From: Corynebacterium ciconiae DSM 44920
Lineage (GTDB): Bacteria > Actinomycetota > Actinomycetes > Mycobacteriales > Mycobacteriaceae
Length of the DNA stretch: 64,000 nucleotides
Direction: 5' to 3'
NCBI RefSeq assembly: GCF_030440575.1
Contig: NZ_CP047189.1
Coordinates: forward strand, 62,001 to 126,000
The notes under the pieces were generated by a model, which searched no databases, was not told the DNA's origin, and saw nothing but the letters and a program-made list of their open reading frames with translations. Position numbers and translations under genes: made by a program. This document shows, in pieces, positions 53,448 through 61,268 of the stretch; position 1 is the stretch's first letter; every line of letters begins with the position of its first letter.

Positions 53448-53453
53448 TACATT
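53448..53453 (+). promoter_or_regulatory. -10 box of the 53461 gene
   Basis: TACATT ends 7 nt before GTG 53461 and supports that GTG as the start. Confidence 0.5.
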
Positions 53454-53460
53454 AGCCCCT

Positions 53461-54504
53461 GTGAACCATTCCCATCCCAGCTTCGAGGTCGATGACTACG
53501 ACTACGCGCTGCTCTACCACGTAGAAGAGCCTGCCTCCGGCGCGTGGCGGCGCATCCGCGTGCCCGCCAATATTCCCATGGATCGCTTCGCGCGCATCAT
53601 GCGCGTGGTGCTTGACCAGCAGGAAGCCGGCGACTACTGCTTCTACACCCCCGCCGCCACCATCAAACCAGGGGCCAAAACCAGCACCGACATGGATGAA
53701 TGGGCCGCAGAGGCCATCATCTTGGGCTCCCTCGACGATGACAGCTTCCGCTTCCGATTCGACGATCACCTCTCAGTGAACCTGCGGCTGATCACCACCC
53801 TCAACGACACCGGCGACTCGGACACGCTGTGCATCGACGGCGAAGGCAAACTGGACGATCCGGAATTCTGGGTGGATGTGATCAACCGCGAGCTGGATTC
53901 CGAGCGCTGGGTAGAAGCCACGCTCAGCCGAGCGAAAAGCTCCCTCAAAGATGTGATCAACCGCGCAGGGCTATGGGAGGCCACCCAGCTGGTGGCACTC
54001 GGAATGGACACCAGCCAGCGTGCCAGCGTCGACGAGCGCCACCAACTCCTCGAACCACTGGTGCACTACATTCACGAGCGCCACGAATGCACCCCCGGTG
54101 ATCCGCTGCTGCGCTCCCTCGGGCTGGTTCACAGCGAAGGCGGGCTCACCGCGGTGGGCAGCCACGCCCTCAGCGATCCCGATGCGCTGTGGGAGCAACT
54201 CACCCGCACCCTGCCAGTGGAAAGGGAAGTGGTGGGCAATGATGCCGCCTGGTTGCTGCTGCTCAGCTACATCGCCGGGATGCCGCGGGGAACCACCGAA
54301 GCCTTCGTGATGCAGGGGATGGTGTGGGCAGGCCACCGCAATACCGGCTCCACGATTCTCGTCACCGATGACATCCGCGCCCTGGCCTCGCGGACCCTGT
54401 CCGTGCTCTCAATGCTGGGGATTATCGCCAATGATCTGCTCGTGGTGGGCGGGCCACTACACAATGCGCGCATCGACCTCCTGCGAGAAATCATCACCGA
54501 CTAG
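53461..54504 (+). CDS. Protein with an N-terminal pRiA4b ORF-3-like region
   Basis: This 347-residue soluble protein starts with GTG (TACATT -10 box 7 nt upstream). The N-terminal part, DYALLYHVEEPASGAWRRIR then VPANIPMDRFARIMRVVL and GDYCFYTP, resembles the plasmid pRiA4b ORF-3 family, in which a strand is followed by a helix binding an unknown partner. The C-terminal 150 residues are helical with no recognised domain. The function is unknown. Confidence 0.6.
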   Translation: MNHSHPSFEVDDYDYALLYHVEEPASGAWRRIRVPANIPMDRFARIMRVVLDQQEAGDYCFYTPAATIKPGAKTSTDMDEWAAEAIILGSLDDDSFRFRFDDHLSVNLRLITTLNDTGDSDTLCIDGEGKLDDPEFWVDVINRELDSERWVEATLSRAKSSLKDVINRAGLWEATQLVALGMDTSQRASVDERHQLLEPLVHYIHERHECTPGDPLLRSLGLVHSEGGLTAVGSHALSDPDALWEQLTRTLPVEREVVGNDAAWLLLLSYIAGMPRGTTEAFVMQGMVWAGHRNTGSTILVTDDIRALASRTLSVLSMLGIIANDLLVVGGPLHNARIDLLREIITD

Positions 54505-54538
54505 AGCAATGCCCACCGGCGCCACGGCGTGGGGGTGC

Positions 54539-54544
54539 TAGTAT
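54539..54544 (+). promoter_or_regulatory. -10 box of the GtrA-family gene
   Basis: TAGTAT ends 7 nt before GTG 54552 and selects that GTG start. Confidence 0.5.
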
Positions 54545-54551
54545 CCCCCTC

Positions 54552-55037
54552 GTGGATGCGAACACAACCAAGCCCGAATACACCGGACCGCTGCCCTCCG
54601 TCGAGGGCCTCGAAGCTGGCGCCCTAGCGCCCAGCGGCACCTCGCTGCAGGTGCAGGCCGTGAAGTTCATTGTCTCCGGTGGCTTGTCGGCAGTGGTGGA
54701 TTTGGGCCTGACCTATCTGCTGCACATCGTCTTCGGCGTGGACAAAAACCTCGGCCGCTTGGTGGGCTTCATCTTCGGCACCCTCACCGCCTACATGATC
54801 AACCGTCGCTGGACCTTCCAAGCCGAGCCCTCAGCCAAGCGCTTCACCGCCGTGGCCATCCTCTACACCATCACCGCCGTGGTGAACCTCGGCTTCTTCG
54901 CCGTGGGCTACAGCATCTTCTTCGACTGGGGCTGGGGCGAGCGGCTCTCTACCGTGGCGGCCTTCGTGATCGCCCAAGGCACCGCCACGGTGATCAACTT
55001 CATCGTCCAGCGGCTCTGGATTTTCAAGGTGAGCTAA
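54552..55037 (+). CDS. gtrA: GtrA-family membrane protein (Rv3789-like)
   Basis: This 161-residue protein has four transmembrane helices. The conserved elements are FIVSGGLSAVVDLGLTYLL, TAYMINRRWTFQ near the middle, and INFIVQRLWIFK at the C-terminus. In mycobacteria the homologue Rv3789 lies upstream of dprE1 and has been proposed to help handle the decaprenyl-phospho-arabinose donor or anchor other AG enzymes. The GTG start is selected by a TAGTAT box 7 nt upstream. The gene converges on glfT1 (17-bp gap). Confidence 0.92.
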   Translation: MDANTTKPEYTGPLPSVEGLEAGALAPSGTSLQVQAVKFIVSGGLSAVVDLGLTYLLHIVFGVDKNLGRLVGFIFGTLTAYMINRRWTFQAEPSAKRFTAVAILYTITAVVNLGFFAVGYSIFFDWGWGERLSTVAAFVIAQGTATVINFIVQRLWIFKVS

Positions 55038-55054
55038 ACAGCCGTGGCCTTAAG

Positions 55055-55969
55055 CTAGGGGCGCTCGAAGCGTTCGCGGCGGCCCAGCTGGTGCAGCTTG
55101 AACCACTCCCAAAAGCCGCGGGGATCCCGCCGCTGGATCAGGAAGAACCAGCCGAAGCGGGCATATTCCTGCGGCAGAAGTTTGCGCATGCCCGGCTGAT
55201 TCATCAGATAACCGCGGTTGCGGTAGGTGAAAAAGCGCTTGCTCTCATTATCGGGATACTGGGTGTGCATCCGCCCGCCCAGAATCGGCTTGAACTCCTC
55301 CGAGCCATCCGGGTGCAGATAAGCCGCCTGCAGGCAGGTGCCGAAACGCAGGCCCGAGCGGGCCAAGCGGCGGTGATATTCCACCTCATCGCCGCGGATA
55401 AACAGCCGCAGATCCGGCACTCCAATGCGTTCGGTGGCCGCGCGAGAAATCACCGCCCCATTAAAGAGCGAGGCGATGCCTTCCAACAGATCTTCCTCGC
55501 CCAGCTCGGAGCGGAAGCGCCGCCACTCCACGCCGCGGCGCAAGGGAAAGGCCAACTTATCCGGCTGCTCCAGATTGCACACCACCGGCGAGACCTCATC
55601 CAATCCGTGCTTTTCCGCGCAGCGCAGCAAGGTGGCGAGCACCTCAGTGTTTTCTGGGCGGCCATCATCATCGGCACACCAGATACCGTCCACACCTAGT
55701 GCTAGGGCAGTGAGGAAGCCATAGGCAAAACCGCCCGCCCCACCGAGATTGGTGCGGCTGGGAAGATACACCCCCCGCTCGCCGGCGATCTCCTCCACCA
55801 GCTCACGCACCGCATCCTCGGCGCCATTATCCACCACGATGATGTGCGTCAATGGATGGGTTTGCGCAGCCACGATCTCAAGCGAGTGGCGCAGCAGCTC
55901 GGCGCGGTGGTGGGTGACAATAACAGCGGCGATGGAATCGGTAGAGTGCAGCGGCATAGCTTTCATCAT
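55055..55969 (-). CDS. glfT1: Galactofuranosyltransferase GlfT1
   Basis: This GT2-family glycosyltransferase of 304 residues has the GT-A fold opening AAVIVTHHRAELLRHSLEIV, the nucleotide-sugar motif WCADDDGRPENTEV (DDD) and IRGDEVEYHRRLAR. RTNLGGAGGFAYG is typical of GlfT1 and GlfT2. It adds the first galactofuranose residues to the decaprenyl-PP-GlcNAc-Rha primer of arabinogalactan. The neighbours wzt and wzm on the same strand match the mycobacterial Rv3781-Rv3783 cluster. The start could be 55969 or 55957. Confidence 0.92.
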   Translation of the reverse strand: MMKAMPLHSTDSIAAVIVTHHRAELLRHSLEIVAAQTHPLTHIIVVDNGAEDAVRELVEEIAGERGVYLPSRTNLGGAGGFAYGFLTALALGVDGIWCADDDGRPENTEVLATLLRCAEKHGLDEVSPVVCNLEQPDKLAFPLRRGVEWRRFRSELGEEDLLEGIASLFNGAVISRAATERIGVPDLRLFIRGDEVEYHRRLARSGLRFGTCLQAAYLHPDGSEEFKPILGGRMHTQYPDNESKRFFTYRNRGYLMNQPGMRKLLPQEYARFGWFFLIQRRDPRGFWEWFKLHQLGRRERFERP

Positions 55970-56024
55970 CTCATAGCCGCGCCGAGGAGTCTGGCTGCCG
56001 AGCGCTTAGCGGGGCCGCGTGTGT

Positions 56025-56825
56025 TTACTCCGAGGACTCCGAGCCCTCGATATCGGCGAGCAGGCGGCGCACATGATCGGCCGCGCCCTTGCCCTCATAG
56101 GCCTCCACCACATCCGGCACCGTGCCGGCCTGCTTGATAGTGCCGTGATCAATCCACAGTGCCGTATCGCAAAGCTGGGCCAAAAAGTCATTCGAGTGCG
56201 AGGCAAACACCAAAATACCGGAGCGCTTCACCAGCTCCTGCAGACGCTTGCGGGCCTTGGCCATAAACTCCGCATCCACCGCACCGATGCCCTCATCCAG
56301 CAGCAGAATCTCCGGCTCGATCGAGGTGACCACACCCAGTGCCAAGCGAATACGCATACCGGTGGAATAGGTGCGCAGCGGCATCGCCAGATAATCGCCC
56401 AGATCCGAGAACTCGGCGATCTCATCCATCTTCTTTTTCATCTGCTGGCGAGTCTGGCCCAAAAACAGCCCGCGGATGATGATGTTTTCATAGCCCGAAA
56501 TCTCCGGATCCATGCCCACACCCAGATCGAAGACGGGCGCGACCCGGCCGCGCACATGCGCCGAGCCGCGGGTGGGCTCATAGATCCCAGAGAGCAGCCG
56601 CAGCAGCGTGGACTTACCGGCGCCATTGTGGCCCACCAAACCCACGCGGTCGCCCTCCTGCAAATGCAGATTGATATCGCGCAGCGCCTCCACGACCACC
56701 ACATTGGAGTCATTCTTGCCAATGATGCCACCGGCGGCGCCGAGGGCTGCCTTCTTTAAAGAGCGGGTTTTGGCATCGAAGATAGGGAAATCAACGCAAG
56801 CATTGTAGGTATCAATAGAGACCAT
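56025..56825 (-). CDS. wzt: Polysaccharide ABC exporter ATP-binding subunit Wzt
   Basis: This 266-residue ATPase of the O-antigen/teichoic acid exporter type has Walker A GHNGAGKST, a signature within YSTGMRIRLALG, Walker B EILLLDEGIGAVD and the H-loop FASHS. There is an N-terminal extension (VSIDTYNACVDFPIFDAKTR) and no C-terminal carbohydrate-binding domain, as in Rv3781. It works with the permease at 56889 to flip lipid-linked galactan. ATG 56825 is chosen; the longer start at 56840 lacks support. Confidence 0.93.
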   Translation of the reverse strand: MVSIDTYNACVDFPIFDAKTRSLKKAALGAAGGIIGKNDSNVVVVEALRDINLHLQEGDRVGLVGHNGAGKSTLLRLLSGIYEPTRGSAHVRGRVAPVFDLGVGMDPEISGYENIIIRGLFLGQTRQQMKKKMDEIAEFSDLGDYLAMPLRTYSTGMRIRLALGVVTSIEPEILLLDEGIGAVDAEFMAKARKRLQELVKRSGILVFASHSNDFLAQLCDTALWIDHGTIKQAGTVPDVVEAYEGKGAADHVRRLLADIEGSESSE

Positions 56826-56866
56826 GGGATCGTTGTGCACCTTTAACGTGGAAGTGAATAGGGGAG

Positions 56867-56878
56867 GCGTCGATAAGC
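56867..56878 (-). repeat. 12-mer GCTTATCGACGC, copy 10 (intergenic)
   Basis: Exact copy in minus orientation in the 63-bp gap between wzm and wzt, followed by CTCC. Confidence 0.85.
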
Positions 56879-56888
56879 GCGAAAAGCA

Positions 56889-57788
56889 TTACACCCAATA
56901 GCTGACGCGATAGCGCCACGTGCGCATCGCCAGCAAAGCCAGAACCAAACCGACCGCGGTGAAGCCCAGCACCACCCACCAGTGATACACCGGCAGCGGC
57001 GCGCCGATAAGAGGAGCGCGAATAACCTCCATGTAGTGGTACAGCGGATTCAGCTCCGCCAAGCGGGCGCGGCCCTCCACCTGGCCGCCCTGATCCTTTA
57101 GCGTCTGCGTGGTCCACACAATCGGAGTCACATAAAACAGCAGCTGAGTCAGCGCCTCCAGCAGCGGAGAAATATCGCGGAAACGGGTAGAAACAATGCC
57201 GAAAAACATTGCCACCCACACGCCGTTGAGCAAAAGCAGCACCATCGCCGGAATAGCCAAGAGCAGCTCCCAGCCCAGATGGCGCGGGAAAATCAGAATC
57301 AGAATCACCCAAATAACCAAATTGTGGGCCAGGAACAGAGTCTGCTTCCACACCAGGCGATACACGTGCACCGACAGTGCCGAGGGCAGCTGCTTAATTA
57401 ACCCCTCGTTCGCGATAAACACCTCAGAGCCCTCACGGATACACCCTGAGATGAAGTTCCACATGATCAAACCCACCGTCACGTGCGGCAGGAATTCCGC
57501 CAGCGGAATACGAAACAGCACCGAATAGAGCAGACCCAAGGCCAAAGCCATCACACCGGTGGCGATCGTGATCCACAGCGGGCCCAGCACCGAGCGGCGG
57601 TAGCGCTGCTTAATATCCTGCCAGCCGAGCTGCAGCCACAACTCGTGCTGCTGCGCGCCCCGCACCAGATCCGACCATGCGGCCGCGAATGTCTGCGAAC
57701 GCGACGGCGGGGCCGTGGTTTCATCCGTGCGGGTGATCCGCTCGATCGTGGCCTCTAAGTTCCTTGATTGGCTGTCTGACACAGTCAT
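56889..57788 (-). CDS. wzm: Polysaccharide ABC exporter permease Wzm
   Basis: This permease of 299 residues has about six transmembrane helices (ABC-2 family). WLQLGWQDIKQRYRRSVLGP is the classical Wzm/TagG amphipathic start, and FFGIVSTRFRDISPLLEAL is the conserved ABC-2 polysaccharide loop. It partners Wzt to export lipid-linked galactan (Rv3783 homologue). ATG 57788 is chosen because the conserved region begins about 45 residues later and a perfect 16-bp palindrome abuts this start; the extension to 57950 is Pro/Ser/His-rich and unlikely. Confidence 0.93.
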   Translation of the reverse strand: MTVSDSQSRNLEATIERITRTDETTAPPSRSQTFAAAWSDLVRGAQQHELWLQLGWQDIKQRYRRSVLGPLWITIATGVMALALGLLYSVLFRIPLAEFLPHVTVGLIMWNFISGCIREGSEVFIANEGLIKQLPSALSVHVYRLVWKQTLFLAHNLVIWVILILIFPRHLGWELLLAIPAMVLLLLNGVWVAMFFGIVSTRFRDISPLLEALTQLLFYVTPIVWTTQTLKDQGGQVEGRARLAELNPLYHYMEVIRAPLIGAPLPVYHWWVVLGFTAVGLVLALLAMRTWRYRVSYWV

Positions 57789-57804
57789 TAACCCTATAGG
57801 GTTA
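57789..57804. promoter_or_regulatory. Perfect 16-bp palindrome abutting the wzm start
   Basis: TAACCCTATAGGGTTA is a complete palindrome ending one base before the wzm ATG. On the minus strand its centre TATAGG could be a -10-like element. It is a candidate operator or transcription-start element for the wzm-wzt-glfT1 operon. Confidence 0.5.
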
Positions 57805-58219
57805 GCGGCCAAAAGTGGATTAGATAGCCACGGGGTGGCGCTTGACTTACACGCGGGATTGCATAGCCGAGATGCTCCGGTGGGGGTTCTATGGGCAGTG
57901 CTGTGGTGGGGCTGTGATCGCAGCCTGTGCGCGTGGCTCGTGGGGCGCATGACTACGCAAGAGGGCCAGCATGCAGGCCCCTCGACGCTCGAGAGATTGT
58001 GACGTGCGTGGTGCGTGAGGCGCAGGTGACGAGCGGGGGAGGCACGCTGGTGGGGATAGAGTGAGCATTCTGTGAGCTAGATGGTTATCTTGTGGGAAAC
58101 CTCGGGGCGGTGGGTAAGCTGTGTACTACCGTCGGGCGGTTGCGCACCGAGCTCCGGCGGCCGGCGTGCCGTGCAATCCGGCGGGGTACCACGAGAAGTA
58201 AAGGAGCGGTCAACACACG
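57805..58219. other. Divergent region between wzm and the class V aminotransferase homologue
   Basis: About 415 bp without a credible gene. A possible promoter for the plus-strand gene is TTGTGG (58090-58095) and TAAGCT (58115-58120), which would leave a leader of about 95 nt containing GC-rich hairpin-forming DNA before AAGGAG (58201-58206). No riboswitch family is recognised. Confidence 0.4.
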
Positions 58220-59416
58220 ATGGTCTTCGACGCCCCACGTGTACGTGGACTCTACGTCTCGTTGAGTGATGGTTGGATCTACCTCAACGCCCCGCAGGCC
58301 CAAATCCCGGAAAAGGTTTACGCCGGCCTCTCCAATGCTTTCCGCACCAGCCGCACCATGATGCGCCCCGAGCCCACCAGCGGGCACCATTCCCGCAGCT
58401 ACAGCGCGGGGCGCACCGGTGCGCAGAGCACAGAAGAAACCGCGTGCCGCGCCATTGCTGACCTCTTGGGCACCCGCGCTGACTGCGTGGTCTTGGGCCC
58501 GAACCGCCAGGATCTACTCATCGCGCTGGCTCGCTCTATTTCCACGCGGCTACACCGCTCCGATGTGGTGCTCAGCCCCGATCCGCTCTTCGAGCCCTTC
58601 GCCCGCGAAGCCAACAACGCCATCTACGCCCAATACGATCTCACCCTCGGCTCTATTCCTGCCGCACAGTTCAGTGAGCTCGTCACCGGCGCCACCCGGC
58701 TGGTGGCTCTGCCCGCCGCTGATGGGCTTTTGGGAGTGGTGCATGATATCACCAGCATCGCCGAGATTACTCACGACCGCGCCCGAGCCTGGGTGCTGGC
58801 TGATCTCACAGATGTGGTGCCCTACCGTTTGAGCTCCATGGATGAGCTCGGCATCGATATCGCCGTAGTGGATGTCGCCGGCATGGGTGGGCCGGAGGTG
58901 GCTGCGCTTGTCTTCCGCTCTGCCACGATGCTTGGGCGGCTACAACGGCCCCTCGAGTTCCCCACCGTCTCGCCCGGTTTGCTTGGCGGGGTGTCGCCGG
59001 TGGTCGACCACTACGCAGGCCTTAACGAAAACGCCAGCGGCACGCGCCGACGCCGTCTTGAGATCGCCTTCGAGGACATGTCCGCGCACATGAGCAAGGT
59101 GTATCACCACCTGCTCGAATCGCTTACCCTGCAGAGTGTGCACATAGTCGGTGTATCCGGCGATGCGACTGAGCTCGGCGCACTCGACCTGGACCGCATT
59201 CCCCGGATATCCGTGGTACTGCCGGATGTTCCCGCCGCTACCGTGCACGAGCGGCTCGCCTCCAATGGCATAGCCACCGTGCTGCCGCTGTCCTCGCCAC
59301 TGCTGGAAGAAATGGGGGTGGCCGATGCTGGCGGGGCCATCACCATCGGCCTGGCCCCCTACAACTCCGAATACGATATCGATCAACTCGCCCGCGTTCT
59401 GGCCTCCTTGGCCTAA
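58220..59416 (+). CDS. Class V aminotransferase/cysteine desulfurase-like protein lacking the PLP lysine
   Basis: This 398-residue protein has the fold of the Rv3778c/Csd-like class V group (IYLNAPQAQIPEKVYAGL, then RPEPTSGHHSR, VLGPNRQDLLIALARS and VLADLTDVVPYRLSSM). The segment expected to hold the Schiff-base lysine reads VVDVAGMGGPEVAALVF, with no Lys. The whole protein has only two lysines, near residues 32 and 297. It is therefore probably a non-catalytic homologue. In mycobacteria the homologue sits beside the quinone oxidoreductase Rv3777; that neighbour is present here, convergent. Confidence 0.82.
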   Translation: MVFDAPRVRGLYVSLSDGWIYLNAPQAQIPEKVYAGLSNAFRTSRTMMRPEPTSGHHSRSYSAGRTGAQSTEETACRAIADLLGTRADCVVLGPNRQDLLIALARSISTRLHRSDVVLSPDPLFEPFAREANNAIYAQYDLTLGSIPAAQFSELVTGATRLVALPAADGLLGVVHDITSIAEITHDRARAWVLADLTDVVPYRLSSMDELGIDIAVVDVAGMGGPEVAALVFRSATMLGRLQRPLEFPTVSPGLLGGVSPVVDHYAGLNENASGTRRRRLEIAFEDMSAHMSKVYHHLLESLTLQSVHIVGVSGDATELGALDLDRIPRISVVLPDVPAATVHERLASNGIATVLPLSSPLLEEMGVADAGGAITIGLAPYNSEYDIDQLARVLASLA

Positions 59417-59438
59417 GGCGCCGATAGGCGAGATAGGA

Positions 59439-59486
59439 ACAACCGTCGCGCGGTGCTTCGAGGACTCGAGGCCGCGCGCCGGTTGT
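59439..59486. terminator. Bidirectional terminator
   Basis: 15-nt arms with one mismatch, ACAACCGTCGCGCGG (59439-59453) and CCGCGCGCCGGTTGT (59472-59486), with an inner CTTCGAG/CTCGAGG pairing. It lies between the convergent aminotransferase homologue and the oxidoreductase. Confidence 0.7.
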
Positions 59487-59552
59487 GCTGTGCGGGGTTG
59501 CCGTCGGCTGGGTTGCGGCCTACGTCAGCGGTTGTGACGTGCGGAGCTGTGC

Positions 59553-60548
59553 CTATTGGGAGATCTCGAGAATGATCTTGCCGGTCATCTCGCCCTTGGC
59601 CATGATGCGGTGGGCCTCGTTGGCCTCCGCGATGGGCAGCACTGTGGAGATGTGGTGGCTGATCTTGCCGGAGTTGAGCAGCGGCCACACACCCTCGCGG
59701 GTCTGGCGCACGATCTCTGCCTTGTCCTCGATAGAGCGATTGCGCAGTGTTGTGGCGGCGAGCGTGCCCCGCTTAGAGAGCAAACGACCCACGTTGAGCT
59801 CGCCCTTCGGGCCGCCGATCAACCCAATGATCGTGACCGTGCCATCCATCGCCAAAGCCTTGACGTTCGAATCCAGATAAGAGCCGCCGACCACATCGAG
59901 GATCACATCGCATGAATTGCGCATGACCTCAGCGAAGTCCTGCTCCTTATAATTAATAGCCACATCGGCGCCCAGCTTCTGCATCAGCTCGACCTTCTCG
60001 GCAGAACCAGCAGTGCCCGCCACCGTGCAGCCCAGCGCCTTGCCGAGCTGAATGGCAAAGGTGCCAATGCCACCGCCGCCGCCGTGCACCAGCAACGTCT
60101 GGCCCTGCTGCAGGTGGGCCGTCATCACAATGTTGGACCACACCGTGGTGGCCACCTCCACGATCGAGGCGGCCTCGGCGAAGCTCCAGCCTTCTGGGAT
60201 GGGAAGTAGCTGGCCGGCCGGCACCGCCGCATACTCGGCATAGCCGCCGCCGGCGAGCAAAGCACACACCTCATCGCCGACCGAGTAGTCAGTATCACCC
60301 GGATCAGCCACCACACCGGCGATCTCTAGGCCAAGGATCTCCGAGGCGCCCTCCGGCGGCGGGTAGGCTCCGGCGCGCTGCGCCAGATCCGCGCGGTTGA
60401 CACCCGCAGCCTTCACCTCCACCAACACCTCGCCCTCGGCGAGGCGGGGGCGCTCAACATCGTCCCAGACGAGATCGGGGCGCTTGGGGTTATCGGACTC
60501 GACGAGAGTGATAGCTTTCATCTTGGGCTGCTCTGTGCGTTCAGTCAT
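59553..60548 (-). CDS. NAD(P)H-quinone oxidoreductase (Rv3777-like MDR)
   Basis: This zinc-free medium-chain reductase of 331 residues belongs to the quinone oxidoreductase/PIG3 group: VKAAGVNRADLAQRAGAYPP, LGLEIAGVVADPGD, the Rossmann loop LVHGGGGGIGTFAIQLGKAL and DVILDVVGGSYLDSN. It transfers electrons from NADPH to quinones or reactive carbonyls. Start 60548 follows TACTGT by 7 nt, with GGAGG also close. The longer frame (to 60812) runs through the tRNA-Ser gene and is rejected. Confidence 0.92.
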   Translation of the reverse strand: MTERTEQPKMKAITLVESDNPKRPDLVWDDVERPRLAEGEVLVEVKAAGVNRADLAQRAGAYPPPEGASEILGLEIAGVVADPGDTDYSVGDEVCALLAGGGYAEYAAVPAGQLLPIPEGWSFAEAASIVEVATTVWSNIVMTAHLQQGQTLLVHGGGGGIGTFAIQLGKALGCTVAGTAGSAEKVELMQKLGADVAINYKEQDFAEVMRNSCDVILDVVGGSYLDSNVKALAMDGTVTIIGLIGGPKGELNVGRLLSKRGTLAATTLRNRSIEDKAEIVRQTREGVWPLLNSGKISHHISTVLPIAEANEAHRIMAKGEMTGKIILEISQ

Positions 60549-60555
60549 AGCCTCC

Positions 60556-60561
60556 ACAGTA
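60556..60561 (-). promoter_or_regulatory. -10 box of the quinone oxidoreductase gene
   Basis: On the minus strand TACTGT ends 7 nt before the start at 60548. Confidence 0.45.
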
Positions 60562-60639
60562 GGTGAACGCGGGGGCAATCGGCTAGGATGTTGTGAGTCT
60601 GTGTGCCGCCCGCCTATGCGGGAGGGGCATGCACGGCCT

Positions 60640-60726
60640 TGGAGGCGTGGCAGAGCGGCCGAATGCACTCGCCTTGAAAGCGAGCGACCCGTGAAACGGT
60701 CCGGGGGTTCAAATCCCTCCGCCTCC
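60640..60726 (+). tRNA. tRNA-Ser(UGA)
   Basis: An 87-nt class II tRNA. The acceptor is GGAGGCG (60640-60646) with CGCCTCC (60719-60725) and discriminator G. The anticodon stem is CTCGC/GCGAG around loop CTTGAAA, anticodon TGA at 60674-60676. It has a long variable arm and a T loop TTCAAAT. CCA is not encoded. A strong terminator follows. The 3' end may serve as an integration site. Confidence 0.96.
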
Positions 60727-60735
60727 GCTCGTGTG

Positions 60736-60772
60736 GTGTGGCGCGACATTGTATCCAACAGTGTCGCGCCAC
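60736..60772 (+). terminator. Terminator of tRNA-Ser
   Basis: Perfect 12-bp stem TGTGGCGCGACA (60736-60747) with TGTCGCGCCACA (60761-60772), a 13-nt loop, followed by TTGCTTTT. Confidence 0.9.
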
Positions 60773-60870
60773 ATTGCTTTTCCCTTGTTCGTCCTGCGTA
60801 CGCTCTGCGCATTCGCTGGGTGGACTGCAGGGGTGGGTAGAAACGGTCAAGGGGTGCACTGGCGCTGATA

Positions 60871-61212
60871 GTGAAGCGCGCGATCTATGTCATCCACATA
60901 GCGGCGTGGGGCGTGTGTGCGGCGCTGATGGCCTCTTTCACAGGCGGCGAGAGTAACTCTATTGCAGCGCTGGTCCTACCTCGGAGCAACTGTCGCCTCG
61001 CTGCTATTTCTAGGTCTCTATGGCGGGACAGTGTCCTTGACCTCACTAACCCTTCGGCCGTACGGAACAAACGCACCCTGTTGCTTGGTCGGCCGGTGCG
61101 GCAGGAGGGTGCTCACGCCCTGCGGCTGCCCGGGCTCAATCGGGAGAAAACCCACCTCCTGCTCATGACTGGCGATAAGCATGCAGCAGAGATCGCTCGG
61201 CTGTATGGCTAA
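60871..61212 (+). pseudogene. Possible broken small membrane-protein gene
   Basis: The frame from 60871 (GTG, 113 codons) begins with a hydrophobic helix (AIYVIHIAAWGVCAALMASF) then turns basic. In the next frame, from about 60962, another hydrophobic helix occurs (YLGATVASLLFLGLYGG). Two adjoining membrane segments in different frames suggest a frameshifted remnant of a small membrane protein. A chance arrangement cannot be excluded. It lies between tRNA-Ser and the ars cassette. Confidence 0.3.
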
Positions 61213-61216
61213 AGAC

Positions 61217-61249
61217 CCAGCTCGCAGCCTAAATGGGCTAGCTAGCTGG
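61217..61249. terminator. Possible terminator after arsR
   Basis: Hairpin CCAGCT...AGCC/GGCT...AGCTGG between 61217 and 61249, 20 bp past the arsR stop on the minus strand. No strong T tract. Confidence 0.35.
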
Positions 61250-61268
61250 CGATGTTATGTTTCGGGGA

